Source: Parahoeflea olei (GTDB lineage: Bacteria; Pseudomonadota; Alphaproteobacteria; Rhizobiales; Rhizobiaceae). From it: a stretch of 64,000 nucleotides of DNA. Location of the stretch: assembly GCF_001703635.1 (NCBI RefSeq), contig NZ_LQZT01000012.1, forward strand, positions 186,001 to 250,000, given 5' to 3'. Position numbers and translations under genes: made by a program. Shown here in pieces: positions 55,074-64,000 of this stretch. The notes under the pieces are model-generated. The model saw only the letters and a list, made by a program, of their open reading frames with translations. It was not told the origin of the DNA and made no database searches. Position 1 is the stretch's first letter; the number at the start of each line of letters is the position of its first letter.

Positions 55074-55583
55074 TCAGATGTGGTGGGGATGCTTGAGGTC
55101 GTGCGCCAGCAGGTTCGCCCGCAGAAGCGTTTCGCGCGACAGCAGATGCTCCATCTCGAAGGCGATGTGCCTGCGCATGGCTTCGAAAAAGCCGCGCAGC
55201 ATGTAGCCGGTCGCCTCGATGTTGATTTCGTCGCTGCCCGAGCCGAGCGCGTGCAGCGCCTCGGTCAGTTCCTCGGCGAAGCACTCGTCCTCGCAATGCT
55301 CGAACCGCAAACGGTTGAGCGTGGCGCCGATCCTGTCGTCGCCCGCCAGCCGCTCCGCGATCAGCGGAAACACCACCTCTTCCTCGAAGCGATGGACACG
55401 GCGAATCATCGGGCCGAGCGCGCCGGCAGCGTAGATGCATTTCTGACGGATGACGTTTTCGGGGAGGGAGTCCGCAATTTCTTCCAGACGGTCGCAAAGG
55501 CGCAGCTGTTCTGTGTGGGCCTTGCGCAACTGCACGATCGGGTCTTCGCCCGGCGTCAGCCTGATTGTGGTATCGTCCGTCAT
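55074..55583 (-). CDS. Hemerythrin-like HHE protein
   Basis: A 169-residue four-helix protein with HHE cation-binding spacing: H23 (RKAHTEQ), H64-x3-E68 (RRVHRFEEE) and the third set HIAFEMEHLL. It should bind a diiron centre and may sense or store O2 or NO. It is divergent from ccoN and shares the FNR/FixK palindrome in the ~225-bp gap. This suggests regulation with the cbb3 oxidase, but that is inferred from position. Confidence 0.85.
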   Translation of the reverse strand: MTDDTTIRLTPGEDPIVQLRKAHTEQLRLCDRLEEIADSLPENVIRQKCIYAAGALGPMIRRVHRFEEEVVFPLIAERLAGDDRIGATLNRLRFEHCEDECFAEELTEALHALGSGSDEINIEATGYMLRGFFEAMRRHIAFEMEHLLSRETLLRANLLAHDLKHPHHI

Positions 55584-55664
55584 CCAGCGTTTATCCCAGT
55601 ATTTCGGCTCGTTTAATCGATCTTCTTGCCCTCAATGTAACTAGTTTATGGCTGTGGGGGCAGG

Positions 55665-55690
55665 GCGTCCTTGATATGGATCAAGGACGC
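55665..55690. promoter_or_regulatory. FNR/FixK box between hemerythrin and ccoN genes
   Basis: TTGAT-ATGG-ATCAA at 55671-55684 matches the FNR/FixK consensus TTGATNNNNATCAA exactly. The palindrome extends on both sides (GCGTCC ... GGACGC), giving 11-bp perfect arms. Centred ~131 bp before ccoN and ~94 bp from the hemerythrin start, it can control the cbb3 genes under low oxygen and possibly the hemerythrin. Confidence 0.85.
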
Positions 55691-55808
55691 CTACAGCGGT
55701 GAATGCAATTTGGCAGGCAGCCCGGCAGCATGCGGCGACTTGTCTAAAGGGGACAGGCGCGGCTAATTGCCGCCGGGTTCGTTATGATACCCCTGGGGGA
55801 TACAAACC

Positions 55809-57429
<1,621 letters not shown>

Positions 57430-57441
57430 GGAGACAAGACC

Positions 57442-58173
57442 ATGTCATTGCTTGAAAAACACGGCATCATCGAGCGCAATGCGACGCTTCTGCTGGTGTC
57501 GTCCCTCGTCGTGGTCAGCATCGGCGGCATCGTCGAGATCGCTCCGCTCTTCTATCTCGAGAACACGATCGAGAAAGTCGAGGGTGTGCGTCCTTACTCG
57601 CCGCTGGAACTGGCCGGCCGCGACATCTACATCCGCGAAGGCTGCTATGTCTGCCACAGCCAGATGATCCGTCCGTTCCGCGACGAGGTCGAACGCTACG
57701 GCCATTACAGCCTTGCCGCGGAATCGATGTACGACCATCCGTTCCAGTGGGGATCGAAGCGGACGGGGCCCGACCTCGCCCGCGTCGGCAACCGCTACTC
57801 GAACGAGTGGCATGTCGAGCACCTGACCGAGCCGCGCTCGGTGGTGCCTGAATCGATCATGCCGAGCTACGCGTTCCTGAAGACAACCCCTCTCAAGGTG
57901 TCCAACGTGACCGCGCATCTCAATGCCAACCTGATGGTTGGCGTGCCTTACACCGAGGACATGATCGCCAATGCCGATGCAGACCTGATGGCGCAAGCCG
58001 ATCCCGAGGCGGATACCTCCGGGCTCGAGGAGCGCTACCCCAAGGTTCAGGTCGGCGACTTCGACGGAAACCCTGAAGTGGTGACGGAGATGGATGCACT
58101 CATCGCCTATCTCCAGATGCTCGGCACGCTGGTCGATTTCTCGACCTATGACGAAGCCGCTGGCTACCGGTAA
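57442..58173 (+). CDS. ccoO: cbb3 oxidase subunit CcoO (monohaem cytochrome c)
   Basis: CcoO passes electrons to CcoN. A single N-terminal membrane helix ([20 protein letters not shown]) is followed by the CYVCHS haem c motif (~res 64-68) and the [17 protein letters not shown] strand, with an axial Met probably in the SIMPSYAFL segment. Length is 243 residues. ATG 57442 follows AAGGAGAC. It belongs to the ccoNOQP operon. Confidence 0.94.
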   Translation: MSLLEKHGIIERNATLLLVSSLVVVSIGGIVEIAPLFYLENTIEKVEGVRPYSPLELAGRDIYIREGCYVCHSQMIRPFRDEVERYGHYSLAAESMYDHPFQWGSKRTGPDLARVGNRYSNEWHVEHLTEPRSVVPESIMPSYAFLKTTPLKVSNVTAHLNANLMVGVPYTEDMIANADADLMAQADPEADTSGLEERYPKVQVGDFDGNPEVVTEMDALIAYLQMLGTLVDFSTYDEAAGYR

Positions 58174-58186
58174 GAGGACCTCAGTC

Positions 58187-58339
58187 ATGGAAACCTACAC
58201 CGCAATGCGCCACTTCGCAGACAGCTGGGGACTTGTCTTCATGTTCGTCGTGTTCGTTGGCGTGGTTCTTTTCACGCTGCGGCCCGGCGCCAAGCAAGCC
58301 GCAGCCGATGCAGCACAAATCCCGCTGAAGGAGGACTGA
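58187..58339 (+). CDS. ccoQ: cbb3 oxidase subunit CcoQ
   Basis: A 50-residue product with one membrane helix (WGLVFMFVVFVGVVLFTL) and a short charged C-terminus. This is the small stabilising subunit CcoQ/FixQ. It lies 13 bp after ccoO and 3 bp before ccoP. The ATG follows GAGGACCTC. Confidence 0.9.
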   Translation: METYTAMRHFADSWGLVFMFVVFVGVVLFTLRPGAKQAAADAAQIPLKED

Positions 58340-58342
58340 GAC

Positions 58343-59209
58343 ATGTCCGAAAAACACATTGATGACGTATCGGGCGTCGAGACCACCGGTCATGTGTGGG
58401 ATGGCATCCGCGAGCTGAACAATCCGCTGCCGCGCTGGTGGCTGTGGACGTTCTACCTCTCCATCATCTGGGCGATCGTCTACATGTTCCTCTATCCCGC
58501 CGTGCCGTGGTTCGGCGGCGCCACCAAGGGCTATCTGGGCTATTCCAGCCGCGCCGAGGTGGCTGCCGACCTCGCCGATGCCAAGGCGGCGCAGGGCGTG
58601 CTTCTGGAGAAGATCGCGGCCACGCCGGTCGAGGACATCGCCAAGGACCAGGAACTGCTGCAGTTCGCCATCGCCGGCGGTTCGGCCGCCTTCAAGGTCA
58701 ACTGCATCCAGTGCCACGGCTCGGGTGCGGCTGGCGCCAAGGGCTACCCGAACCTCAACGATGACGACTGGCTGTGGGGCGGCACGATCGACCAGATCTA
58801 CCAGACCATCGCCCATGGCATCCGCTATGACCAGGACGACGACACCCGCGTGTCTGAAATGCCTGCGTTCGGCGAGATGCTCGAGCCCGAGCAGATCAAC
58901 GAGGCGGCGGCCTATGTCGTCAGCCTCAGCGGCGGTACGCCGAAGGATCCCTCGCTGGTCGAGGCCGGCGGGACGGTGTTCGCCGAAAACTGCGCCGTCT
59001 GCCACGGCGAGACCGGCGAAGGCCTGCAGGAGTTCGGCGCGCCGCGCCTGTCCGACGGGATCTGGCTCAAGGTCAATTCCGAAGCCGAGATCGCCCAGCA
59101 GATCCGCAACCCCAAGCACGGCGTGATGCCGGCCTGGCTCGGCCGCCTGGGTGAACCCACGGTCAAGCAGCTCGCCGTCTTCGTCCACACGCTGGGTGGC
59201 GGCCAGTAA
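58343..59209 (+). CDS. ccoP: cbb3 oxidase subunit CcoP (dihaem cytochrome c)
   Basis: CcoP carries two haem c groups. The 288-residue protein has an N-terminal TM region (LWTFYLSIIWAIVYMFLYPAVPWF), then CIQCHG and CAVCHG motifs, with axial Met in SEMPAFGEML and HGVMPAW. The cytochrome domains are full length. It ends the ccoNOQP operon, with a terminator ~50 bp downstream. No ccoGHIS (fixGHIS) maturation genes follow in this window. Confidence 0.94.
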   Translation: MSEKHIDDVSGVETTGHVWDGIRELNNPLPRWWLWTFYLSIIWAIVYMFLYPAVPWFGGATKGYLGYSSRAEVAADLADAKAAQGVLLEKIAATPVEDIAKDQELLQFAIAGGSAAFKVNCIQCHGSGAAGAKGYPNLNDDDWLWGGTIDQIYQTIAHGIRYDQDDDTRVSEMPAFGEMLEPEQINEAAAYVVSLSGGTPKDPSLVEAGGTVFAENCAVCHGETGEGLQEFGAPRLSDGIWLKVNSEAEIAQQIRNPKHGVMPAWLGRLGEPTVKQLAVFVHTLGGGQ

Positions 59210-59256
59210 GGCTTGGCACCGACCCCGCTACAGGGGCGGCCCTCAAGAAACGACCG

Positions 59257-59286
59257 ACCCGCCGGATGCAAGTCCGGCGGGTTTTT
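59257..59286 (+). terminator. Terminator after ccoP
   Basis: ACCCGCCGGA and TCCGGCGGGT form a perfect 10-bp stem around a 6-nt loop, followed by TTTTT. It closes the ccoNOQP unit. Confidence 0.88.
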
Positions 59287-59494
59287 CATGTCGTGAATTC
59301 GCTGGATGCTGAAGGAAAATCAAGGCGATCGGCTTGTCTTCACGCAGCCGCGGGAACTGTATTGGTTTCAGCCGGACATGTCTTGAATAGGCCAGATGTC
59401 GGGTCCCGATTTCAGACAATTTTTACGAAAGAATTCTAGATCTTCTCTGCTCGCGACATCCGTTGCGGTTTCGGTTCTAGCGGAGACTCCTTTA

Positions 59495-61423
59495 ATGAAA
59501 CGTCCAAGCATCAAGGTTTCGCTTGCGGCTGTTTTCGGCCTGATCGTGGTCATTTGTTCCGTCATGGGATATGTGGCGATCCACGGCCTGACGCAGACCA
59601 ACAACGCGACCACGGAAATTGCCACCAACTGGCTTCCGAGCGTCAAGATCGTGAATGTGATCAACACGGCCACGTCCGACTACCGGATCGCCGAAGGGGC
59701 GCACATCCTTTCGCAGAACCCGGAGCAGATCGCCAAGGCGGAGGCCGAGATCGAGGCGGTGGCCGCGCAGATCGCCGCGGCGCGCAAGACCTATGAAGGC
59801 CTCATTTCCTCGGACCATGAGCGCAACATCTACAACCAGTTCTCCCAGGACTGGGCCGACTACGGCACCGTGCACAACCAGCTCATCGATCTGTCGCGGC
59901 AGAACAAGAACGAGGAAGCAACCGCCCTGTTCAAGGGCCCGCTGCGGGAGCTGTTCGACAAGGCGTCCGCCCGGCTTGTGGAGCTGATCGAAATCAACGA
60001 TGAGGGGTCCAGCACCGCTTACGCCAACAGCTCGAGCGCGTTCGAGACGACGCGGACGATCACTTTCGTCACCCTCGGTCTCACCGGACTGATCCTTGCC
60101 GGGGCCATCTACTTCGTGCTGGCCGGCGTGGCGACGCCGATCAACAGGATCACCGCGTCGATGCGCATCCTCGCCGACGGCGACACCGACAAAACCATTC
60201 CCTTCGCGGGCCGTGCCGATGAAATCGGCGCGATGGCCGGCGCGGTGGAAACCTTCCGGCAGGCGGCGATCCGCAACCGGCAACTGGAAGCCGATGCCGA
60301 ACTGAGCCGCAAGCAGGCCGAAGCCAACCGGATCGCGGATCAGGAACGCGCCGAGGCCGAGGCTGCCGAGCGCATGCGGCAGGCGACGGCCGGCCTTGCC
60401 TCCGGTCTCAAGCGGCTTGCCGCCGGCGACCTTTCGTTCCAGCTCAACGAGGCGTTCGCCGCCGATTTCGAAGGCCTGCGACAGGACTTCAACACCTCGA
60501 TCGTGCAGCTGGCGCATACCCTGGGTACCGTTTCGCAAAGCATCGACAGCATCACCAATGGCAGCCAGGAGATCTCTTCGGGCACCAATGACCTGTCCAA
60601 GCGCACGGAACAGCAGGCCGCAGCGCTCGAAGAGACGGCGGCCGCGCTCGACCAGATCACGGTCAACGTGTCCAATTCGTCGAAGCGGTCCGAAGAGGCC
60701 CGCCGTGTCGCCACCGACGCCAACGCATCGGCCGTCCGCTCCGGCGAAGTGGTCAGCAAGGCAATTGCCGCGATGAACCGGATCGAGGGCTCCTCGAACC
60801 AGATCTCCAACATCATCGGCGTGATTGACGAGATCGCGTTCCAGACCAACCTTCTCGCGCTCAATGCCGGGGTCGAGGCAGCACGTGCCGGTGAGGCAGG
60901 CCGCGGATTTGCGGTCGTCGCCCAGGAAGTCCGCGAACTGGCCCAGCGCTCCGCGCAAGCCGCCAAGGAGATCAAGGGCCTGATCGAGACCTCGTCCAAC
61001 GAAGTCTCCGAAGGGGTGCATCTGGTCACCGAGACCGGTGCGGTCCTGAAGACGATCGGCGACGTGATCGTTGAGATCAACAACCACATGGATGCCATCG
61101 CAACCTCCTCGCGGGAACAGTCGACCGGGCTCGCCGAAGTCAATACCGCGATCAACCAGCTCGACCAGACGACCCAGCAGAATGCCGCGATGGTGGAGGA
61201 ATCCTCCGCCGCCGCCAGCACGCTCGCCAATGAGGCCGACACGCTGCGCCAGTTGATCGGCAAGTTCAATCTCGGCAACGCGACCACCCAGAGCCAGGCA
61301 CTGCGCCAGACCGCGGCAAGGATGAGCGCCTCGACGAGCTACACCAGCAGCGCCCGTCCGGCGCCGGCCCGCAAGGCCGCAGCCGGTGGTGCGGCCGTGG
61401 CCCAGGACTGGGACGAGTTCTAA
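59495..61423 (+). CDS. Methyl-accepting chemotaxis protein 1
   Basis: A 642-residue receptor: TM1 (~8-30), a four-helix-bundle periplasmic sensor (to ~187), TM2 (~190-212), HAMP (~213-265) and a long signalling domain. The hairpin tip [21 protein letters not shown] contacts CheA/CheW. The C-terminus ends DWDEF, resembling the CheR/CheB-tethering pentapeptide. The ATG 59495 (MKRPSIK) has GGAGA upstream; an earlier in-frame ATG at 59396 is unlikely. The next gene is a close paralogue. Confidence 0.92.
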   Translation: MKRPSIKVSLAAVFGLIVVICSVMGYVAIHGLTQTNNATTEIATNWLPSVKIVNVINTATSDYRIAEGAHILSQNPEQIAKAEAEIEAVAAQIAAARKTYEGLISSDHERNIYNQFSQDWADYGTVHNQLIDLSRQNKNEEATALFKGPLRELFDKASARLVELIEINDEGSSTAYANSSSAFETTRTITFVTLGLTGLILAGAIYFVLAGVATPINRITASMRILADGDTDKTIPFAGRADEIGAMAGAVETFRQAAIRNRQLEADAELSRKQAEANRIADQERAEAEAAERMRQATAGLASGLKRLAAGDLSFQLNEAFAADFEGLRQDFNTSIVQLAHTLGTVSQSIDSITNGSQEISSGTNDLSKRTEQQAAALEETAAALDQITVNVSNSSKRSEEARRVATDANASAVRSGEVVSKAIAAMNRIEGSSNQISNIIGVIDEIAFQTNLLALNAGVEAARAGEAGRGFAVVAQEVRELAQRSAQAAKEIKGLIETSSNEVSEGVHLVTETGAVLKTIGDVIVEINNHMDAIATSSREQSTGLAEVNTAINQLDQTTQQNAAMVEESSAAASTLANEADTLRQLIGKFNLGNATTQSQALRQTAARMSASTSYTSSARPAPARKAAAGGAAVAQDWDEF

Positions 61424-61449
61424 GACGTCACAGCTGCAAGGCTTCCGGC

Positions 61450-61483
61450 GCGGCCCCGCAGATTTGCGGGGCCGCGCTTTTTT
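61450..61483 (+). terminator. Terminator after MCP 1
   Basis: GCGGCCCCGCA pairs with TGCGGGGCCGC around a 4-nt loop and is followed by GC and a run of six T. The rest of the 312-bp gap to MCP 2 (61424-61735) becomes AT-rich after ~61620, probably the promoter of MCP 2; I see no gene in it. Confidence 0.88.
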
Positions 61484-61735
61484 GTGCGCGCGGTTTGGTG
61501 CGCACCGCGTTTCGTCCGCGCACCGGCGGTCGCGTGAGGGCGAAGCTCCCGGTGCCGGGTCCCGCTGATCCTGTTCGCGGCAGGGGAGGGGGCGGCTCCA
61601 TTCAGGGGCCGCCGTGGGAAGCCACGAATATTCCCCTCATTTTACCCCTGGAAATTTAGGGATTATTTACCAGAGATTGATTGATTAGGTATTCGTCAAG
61701 TGCCTGTTTCGGGCGCGTCTTTCGGAGAAAATTTA

Positions 61736-63658
61736 ATGAAGCGTCCAAGCATCAAGGCGTCCCTTGCGGCTGTATTCGGCCTGATCGTGGCGATCTGTGC
61801 CATCATGGGATATGTCGCCATCAAAGGCCTTGCACAAACAAACGAGGCGACAACGGAAATCGCCAGCAACTGGCTGCCGAGCATTCGGCTTGTCAACAGG
61901 ATCAATACCGCCATTTCCGACTACCGTGTCGCCGAAGGGGCGCATATCCTGTCGAAGACCCCGGCGGAACTGGCCAAGGCCGAAGAGGCCATCAAGGCTG
62001 TCGAGGCCCGGCTGGTTGCCGCACGCGGCATTTACGAGGGACTTATCTCCCTGGACGAAGAGCGCAGGCTCTACGACACCTTTTCCAAGGAGTGGGCGCA
62101 ACACGCGGTCTTGCATGCGCAGCTGCTGGACCTGTCGCGTCAGAACCGCAACGATGAAGCCACCGTCCTGTTCAAGGGAGAGCTGGAGAAGGTTTTCGAC
62201 AGCGCCACGAACCATCTGGTCAACCTCATCGAGCTCAATGATCAGGGATCGAAGACGGCCTATGCCGAAAGCACCGACACCTACCACACGACCCGGACCG
62301 TCACCTTTGTCACGCTCGGCTTGACCGCGCTGATCCTTGCCGGCGGCATGTATATCGCCTTGGCCGGTGTCGCAGCCCCGATCACCCGCATCACCTCCTC
62401 GATGCGCGGCCTTGCCGGTGGCGATACCGACAGCGAAATTCCCTATGCCGGCCGGACCGACGAGATCGGCGCCATGGCCGCTGCGGTGGAAACCTTCCGC
62501 CAGGGCGCCATCGACAACAAGCGGCTTGAAGCCGAGGCCGAGGAAAATCGCAGGCAGGCGGAGATCAACCGGATCGCCGACCAGCAGCGCGCAGAGGCGG
62601 AAGCCGCCGAGCGCATGCGCCAGGCCACCTCGGGTCTCGCAGCCGGTCTCAAGCGGCTGGCCGGCGGTGATCTCTCTGTTCAGCTCAACGAAGCCTTCGC
62701 GGAAGATTTCGAAGGCCTGCGCCAGGACTTCAACACCTCGGTCGTGCAACTGGCCGACACGCTCGGCGCCGTCGCCCAGAGCATTGCCGGCATCACCAAC
62801 GGTACCCAGGAAATCTCCTCGGGCACCAATGACCTGTCCAAGCGCACCGAGCAGCAGGCCGCCGCGCTTGAGGAAACCGCTGCCGCGCTCGACCAGATCA
62901 CGGTCAATGTCGCCAACTCGTCCAAGCGCTCCGAAGAGGCCCGCAAGGTTGCCACCGAAGCCAATGCTTCCGCGACGCGCTCGGGCCAGGTCGTCAGCAA
63001 GGCGGTCGAAGCCATGAACCGGATCGAGGGCTCGTCCAACCAGATCTCGAACATCATCGGCGTGATCGACGAAATCGCGTTCCAGACCAATCTTCTTGCG
63101 CTCAATGCCGGCGTCGAAGCCGCCCGCGCGGGCGAAGCAGGCAAGGGCTTCGCGGTCGTTGCCCAGGAAGTGCGCGAACTGGCGCAACGCTCGGCAGAAG
63201 CCGCCAAGGAGATCAAGGGCCTGATCGAGACCTCTTCGAAGGAAGTTTCGGAAGGCGTGCACCTGGTCACCGAAACAGGTACCGCGCTCGAGGCGATCGG
63301 CCGGATCATCGTCAGCATCAACGAGCACATGGAGGCGATCGCCACCTCGTCGCGTGAGCAGTCCACGGGGCTTGCCGAGGTCAACACCGCGGTCAACCAG
63401 ATGGACCAGACGACCCAGCAGAACGCGGCCATGGTGGAGCAGTCCTCGGCAGCCGCCGGACAGCTTGCCCACGAGGCGGAAAGCCTGCGTCAGCTGATCA
63501 GCCAGTTCAACCTCGGCAACCGCACGGTCCAGGTGCAGGCCCAGGCGCTGCGCCAGACGGCAGCCCGCATGGCGGCCCCCTCCGGCGAGGCTTCGATGGC
63601 CGCGCGCAAGAAGGTCGCAAATGGCGGTTACGCCGCTCAGGACTGGGAAGCCTTCTGA
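61736..63658 (+). CDS. Methyl-accepting chemotaxis protein 2
   Basis: A 640-residue chemoreceptor with the same layout as MCP 1: TM1, 4HB sensor, TM2, HAMP, signalling domain and QDWEAF C-terminus. It begins with the same MKRPSIK and very similar signalling part, while the sensor bundle differs more. The ATG follows GGAGA (61724). The pair looks like a tandem duplication with divergence of ligand binding. A strong terminator follows. Confidence 0.92.
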   Translation: MKRPSIKASLAAVFGLIVAICAIMGYVAIKGLAQTNEATTEIASNWLPSIRLVNRINTAISDYRVAEGAHILSKTPAELAKAEEAIKAVEARLVAARGIYEGLISLDEERRLYDTFSKEWAQHAVLHAQLLDLSRQNRNDEATVLFKGELEKVFDSATNHLVNLIELNDQGSKTAYAESTDTYHTTRTVTFVTLGLTALILAGGMYIALAGVAAPITRITSSMRGLAGGDTDSEIPYAGRTDEIGAMAAAVETFRQGAIDNKRLEAEAEENRRQAEINRIADQQRAEAEAAERMRQATSGLAAGLKRLAGGDLSVQLNEAFAEDFEGLRQDFNTSVVQLADTLGAVAQSIAGITNGTQEISSGTNDLSKRTEQQAAALEETAAALDQITVNVANSSKRSEEARKVATEANASATRSGQVVSKAVEAMNRIEGSSNQISNIIGVIDEIAFQTNLLALNAGVEAARAGEAGKGFAVVAQEVRELAQRSAEAAKEIKGLIETSSKEVSEGVHLVTETGTALEAIGRIIVSINEHMEAIATSSREQSTGLAEVNTAVNQMDQTTQQNAAMVEQSSAAAGQLAHEAESLRQLISQFNLGNRTVQVQAQALRQTAARMAAPSGEASMAARKKVANGGYAAQDWEAF

Positions 63659-63683
63659 TCCCGGCAATGCCCTGACACGGAAG

Positions 63684-63714
63684 ACGGCCCCGATCGCATC
63701 GGGGCCGTTTTTTT
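63684..63714 (+). terminator. Terminator after MCP 2
   Basis: ACGGCCCCGAT and ATCGGGGCCGT form an 11-bp perfect stem with a CGC loop, followed by a run of seven T. In the last 286 bp of the window I see no gene; only the extreme end turns AT-rich. Confidence 0.9.
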
Positions 63715-64000
63715 GTGCGCCATTGCTTCCGGCTCGCCGCGGCCGGTATCCGGGAGACCGCCGCGGGACGGCGCGTAGGGCGTCTCCCGCAGCCCGGGAA
63801 AACGCCGTGGCTTGCGCATCGTCCACTTGCGGCTGCGCCCCCATTTCTGGCCTGCTTTTCAAGCAAAATTTGGGACTGCACGGGAGTGTACCCGGGTATC
63901 GGGGCGCCTTGGATCAGGAACAGGACCGGCCTTCTCGCGGGCGCGGGAAACCGCGCCAGCTTCGGTCGGTTCCTGCCCGCGCCGAGGGGATATTTTAAAT

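Overview
The window is about 64 kb of GC-rich DNA with tightly packed genes. Gene content and order point to an alphaproteobacterium of the Rhizobiales (Hyphomicrobiales). Supporting blocks are dapA-smpB, rpoZ-rsh-DUF2062-acpS-lepB-rnc-era-recO, nadABC, dnaB-alr-radA-cvpA-purF, psd-pssA and ccoNOQP. A Hoeflea-, Martelella- or Rhizobium-like organism would fit, but I cannot place the genus without a search. No rRNA, tRNA, CRISPR array, phage or transposase gene was recognised. Most of the window is core chromosome.

Layout. 1-2443: 3' end of dapA, smpB, then on the minus strand a family-5 uracil-DNA glycosylase and a NYN-domain protein. 2835-10656: omega subunit, bifunctional (p)ppGpp enzyme, DUF2062 protein, then acpS and a coupled lepB-rnc-era-recO-thioesterase run. 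10714-12773: a PhoX-type phosphatase behind a four-half-site Pho box. 12819-19978: MFS transporter, a possible Cys-rich leader ORF with terminator, a perfect palindromic operator, nadABC, and an SLC13-type carrier. 20093-27554 (minus): BCCT carrier, NadQ-like regulator, tyrosine phosphatase, HD hydrolase, YgfZ, several conserved rhizobial proteins and a Nudix hydrolase. 27592-36549: SRAP, LysE, cysS, an inverted-repeat-bounded tandem repeat, a DUF559 nuclease, three GFA proteins, proline iminopeptidase, VOC protein, citramalate synthase and a BKACE protein. 36693-45213: RarD, LOG, LysM protein, ArsR plus Atm1-type ABC transporter, psd-pssA. 45248-54750 (minus): Aas-like ligase, SDR, purF, cvpA, radA, alr, dnaB. 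55074-63658: hemerythrin, cbb3 oxidase behind an FNR/FixK box, and two paralogous chemoreceptors.

How the parts work together. Four regulatory sites sit where their targets predict: a Pho box before phoX, an FNR/FixK palindrome before ccoN, an inverted repeat before the ArsR-Atm1 pair, and a NadQ-type operator before nadABC, with a NadQ-like gene 5 kb away. The most unusual structure is the tandem 129-bp repeat with ~47-bp terminal inverted repeats, which ends 3 bp before a DUF559 nuclease gene.

Sequence quality caveat. Four conserved coding regions are broken: cysS (~50 nt missing plus frameshift), the Aas-like ligase (~70-80 nt missing plus frameshift, with an Illumina-adapter-like 13-mer at the junction), ccoN (one extra T), and the HD/tyrosine-phosphatase junction. 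Damage to genes expected to be essential or single-copy argues for assembly or read errors rather than real decay, and it should be resolved before any biological interpretation.
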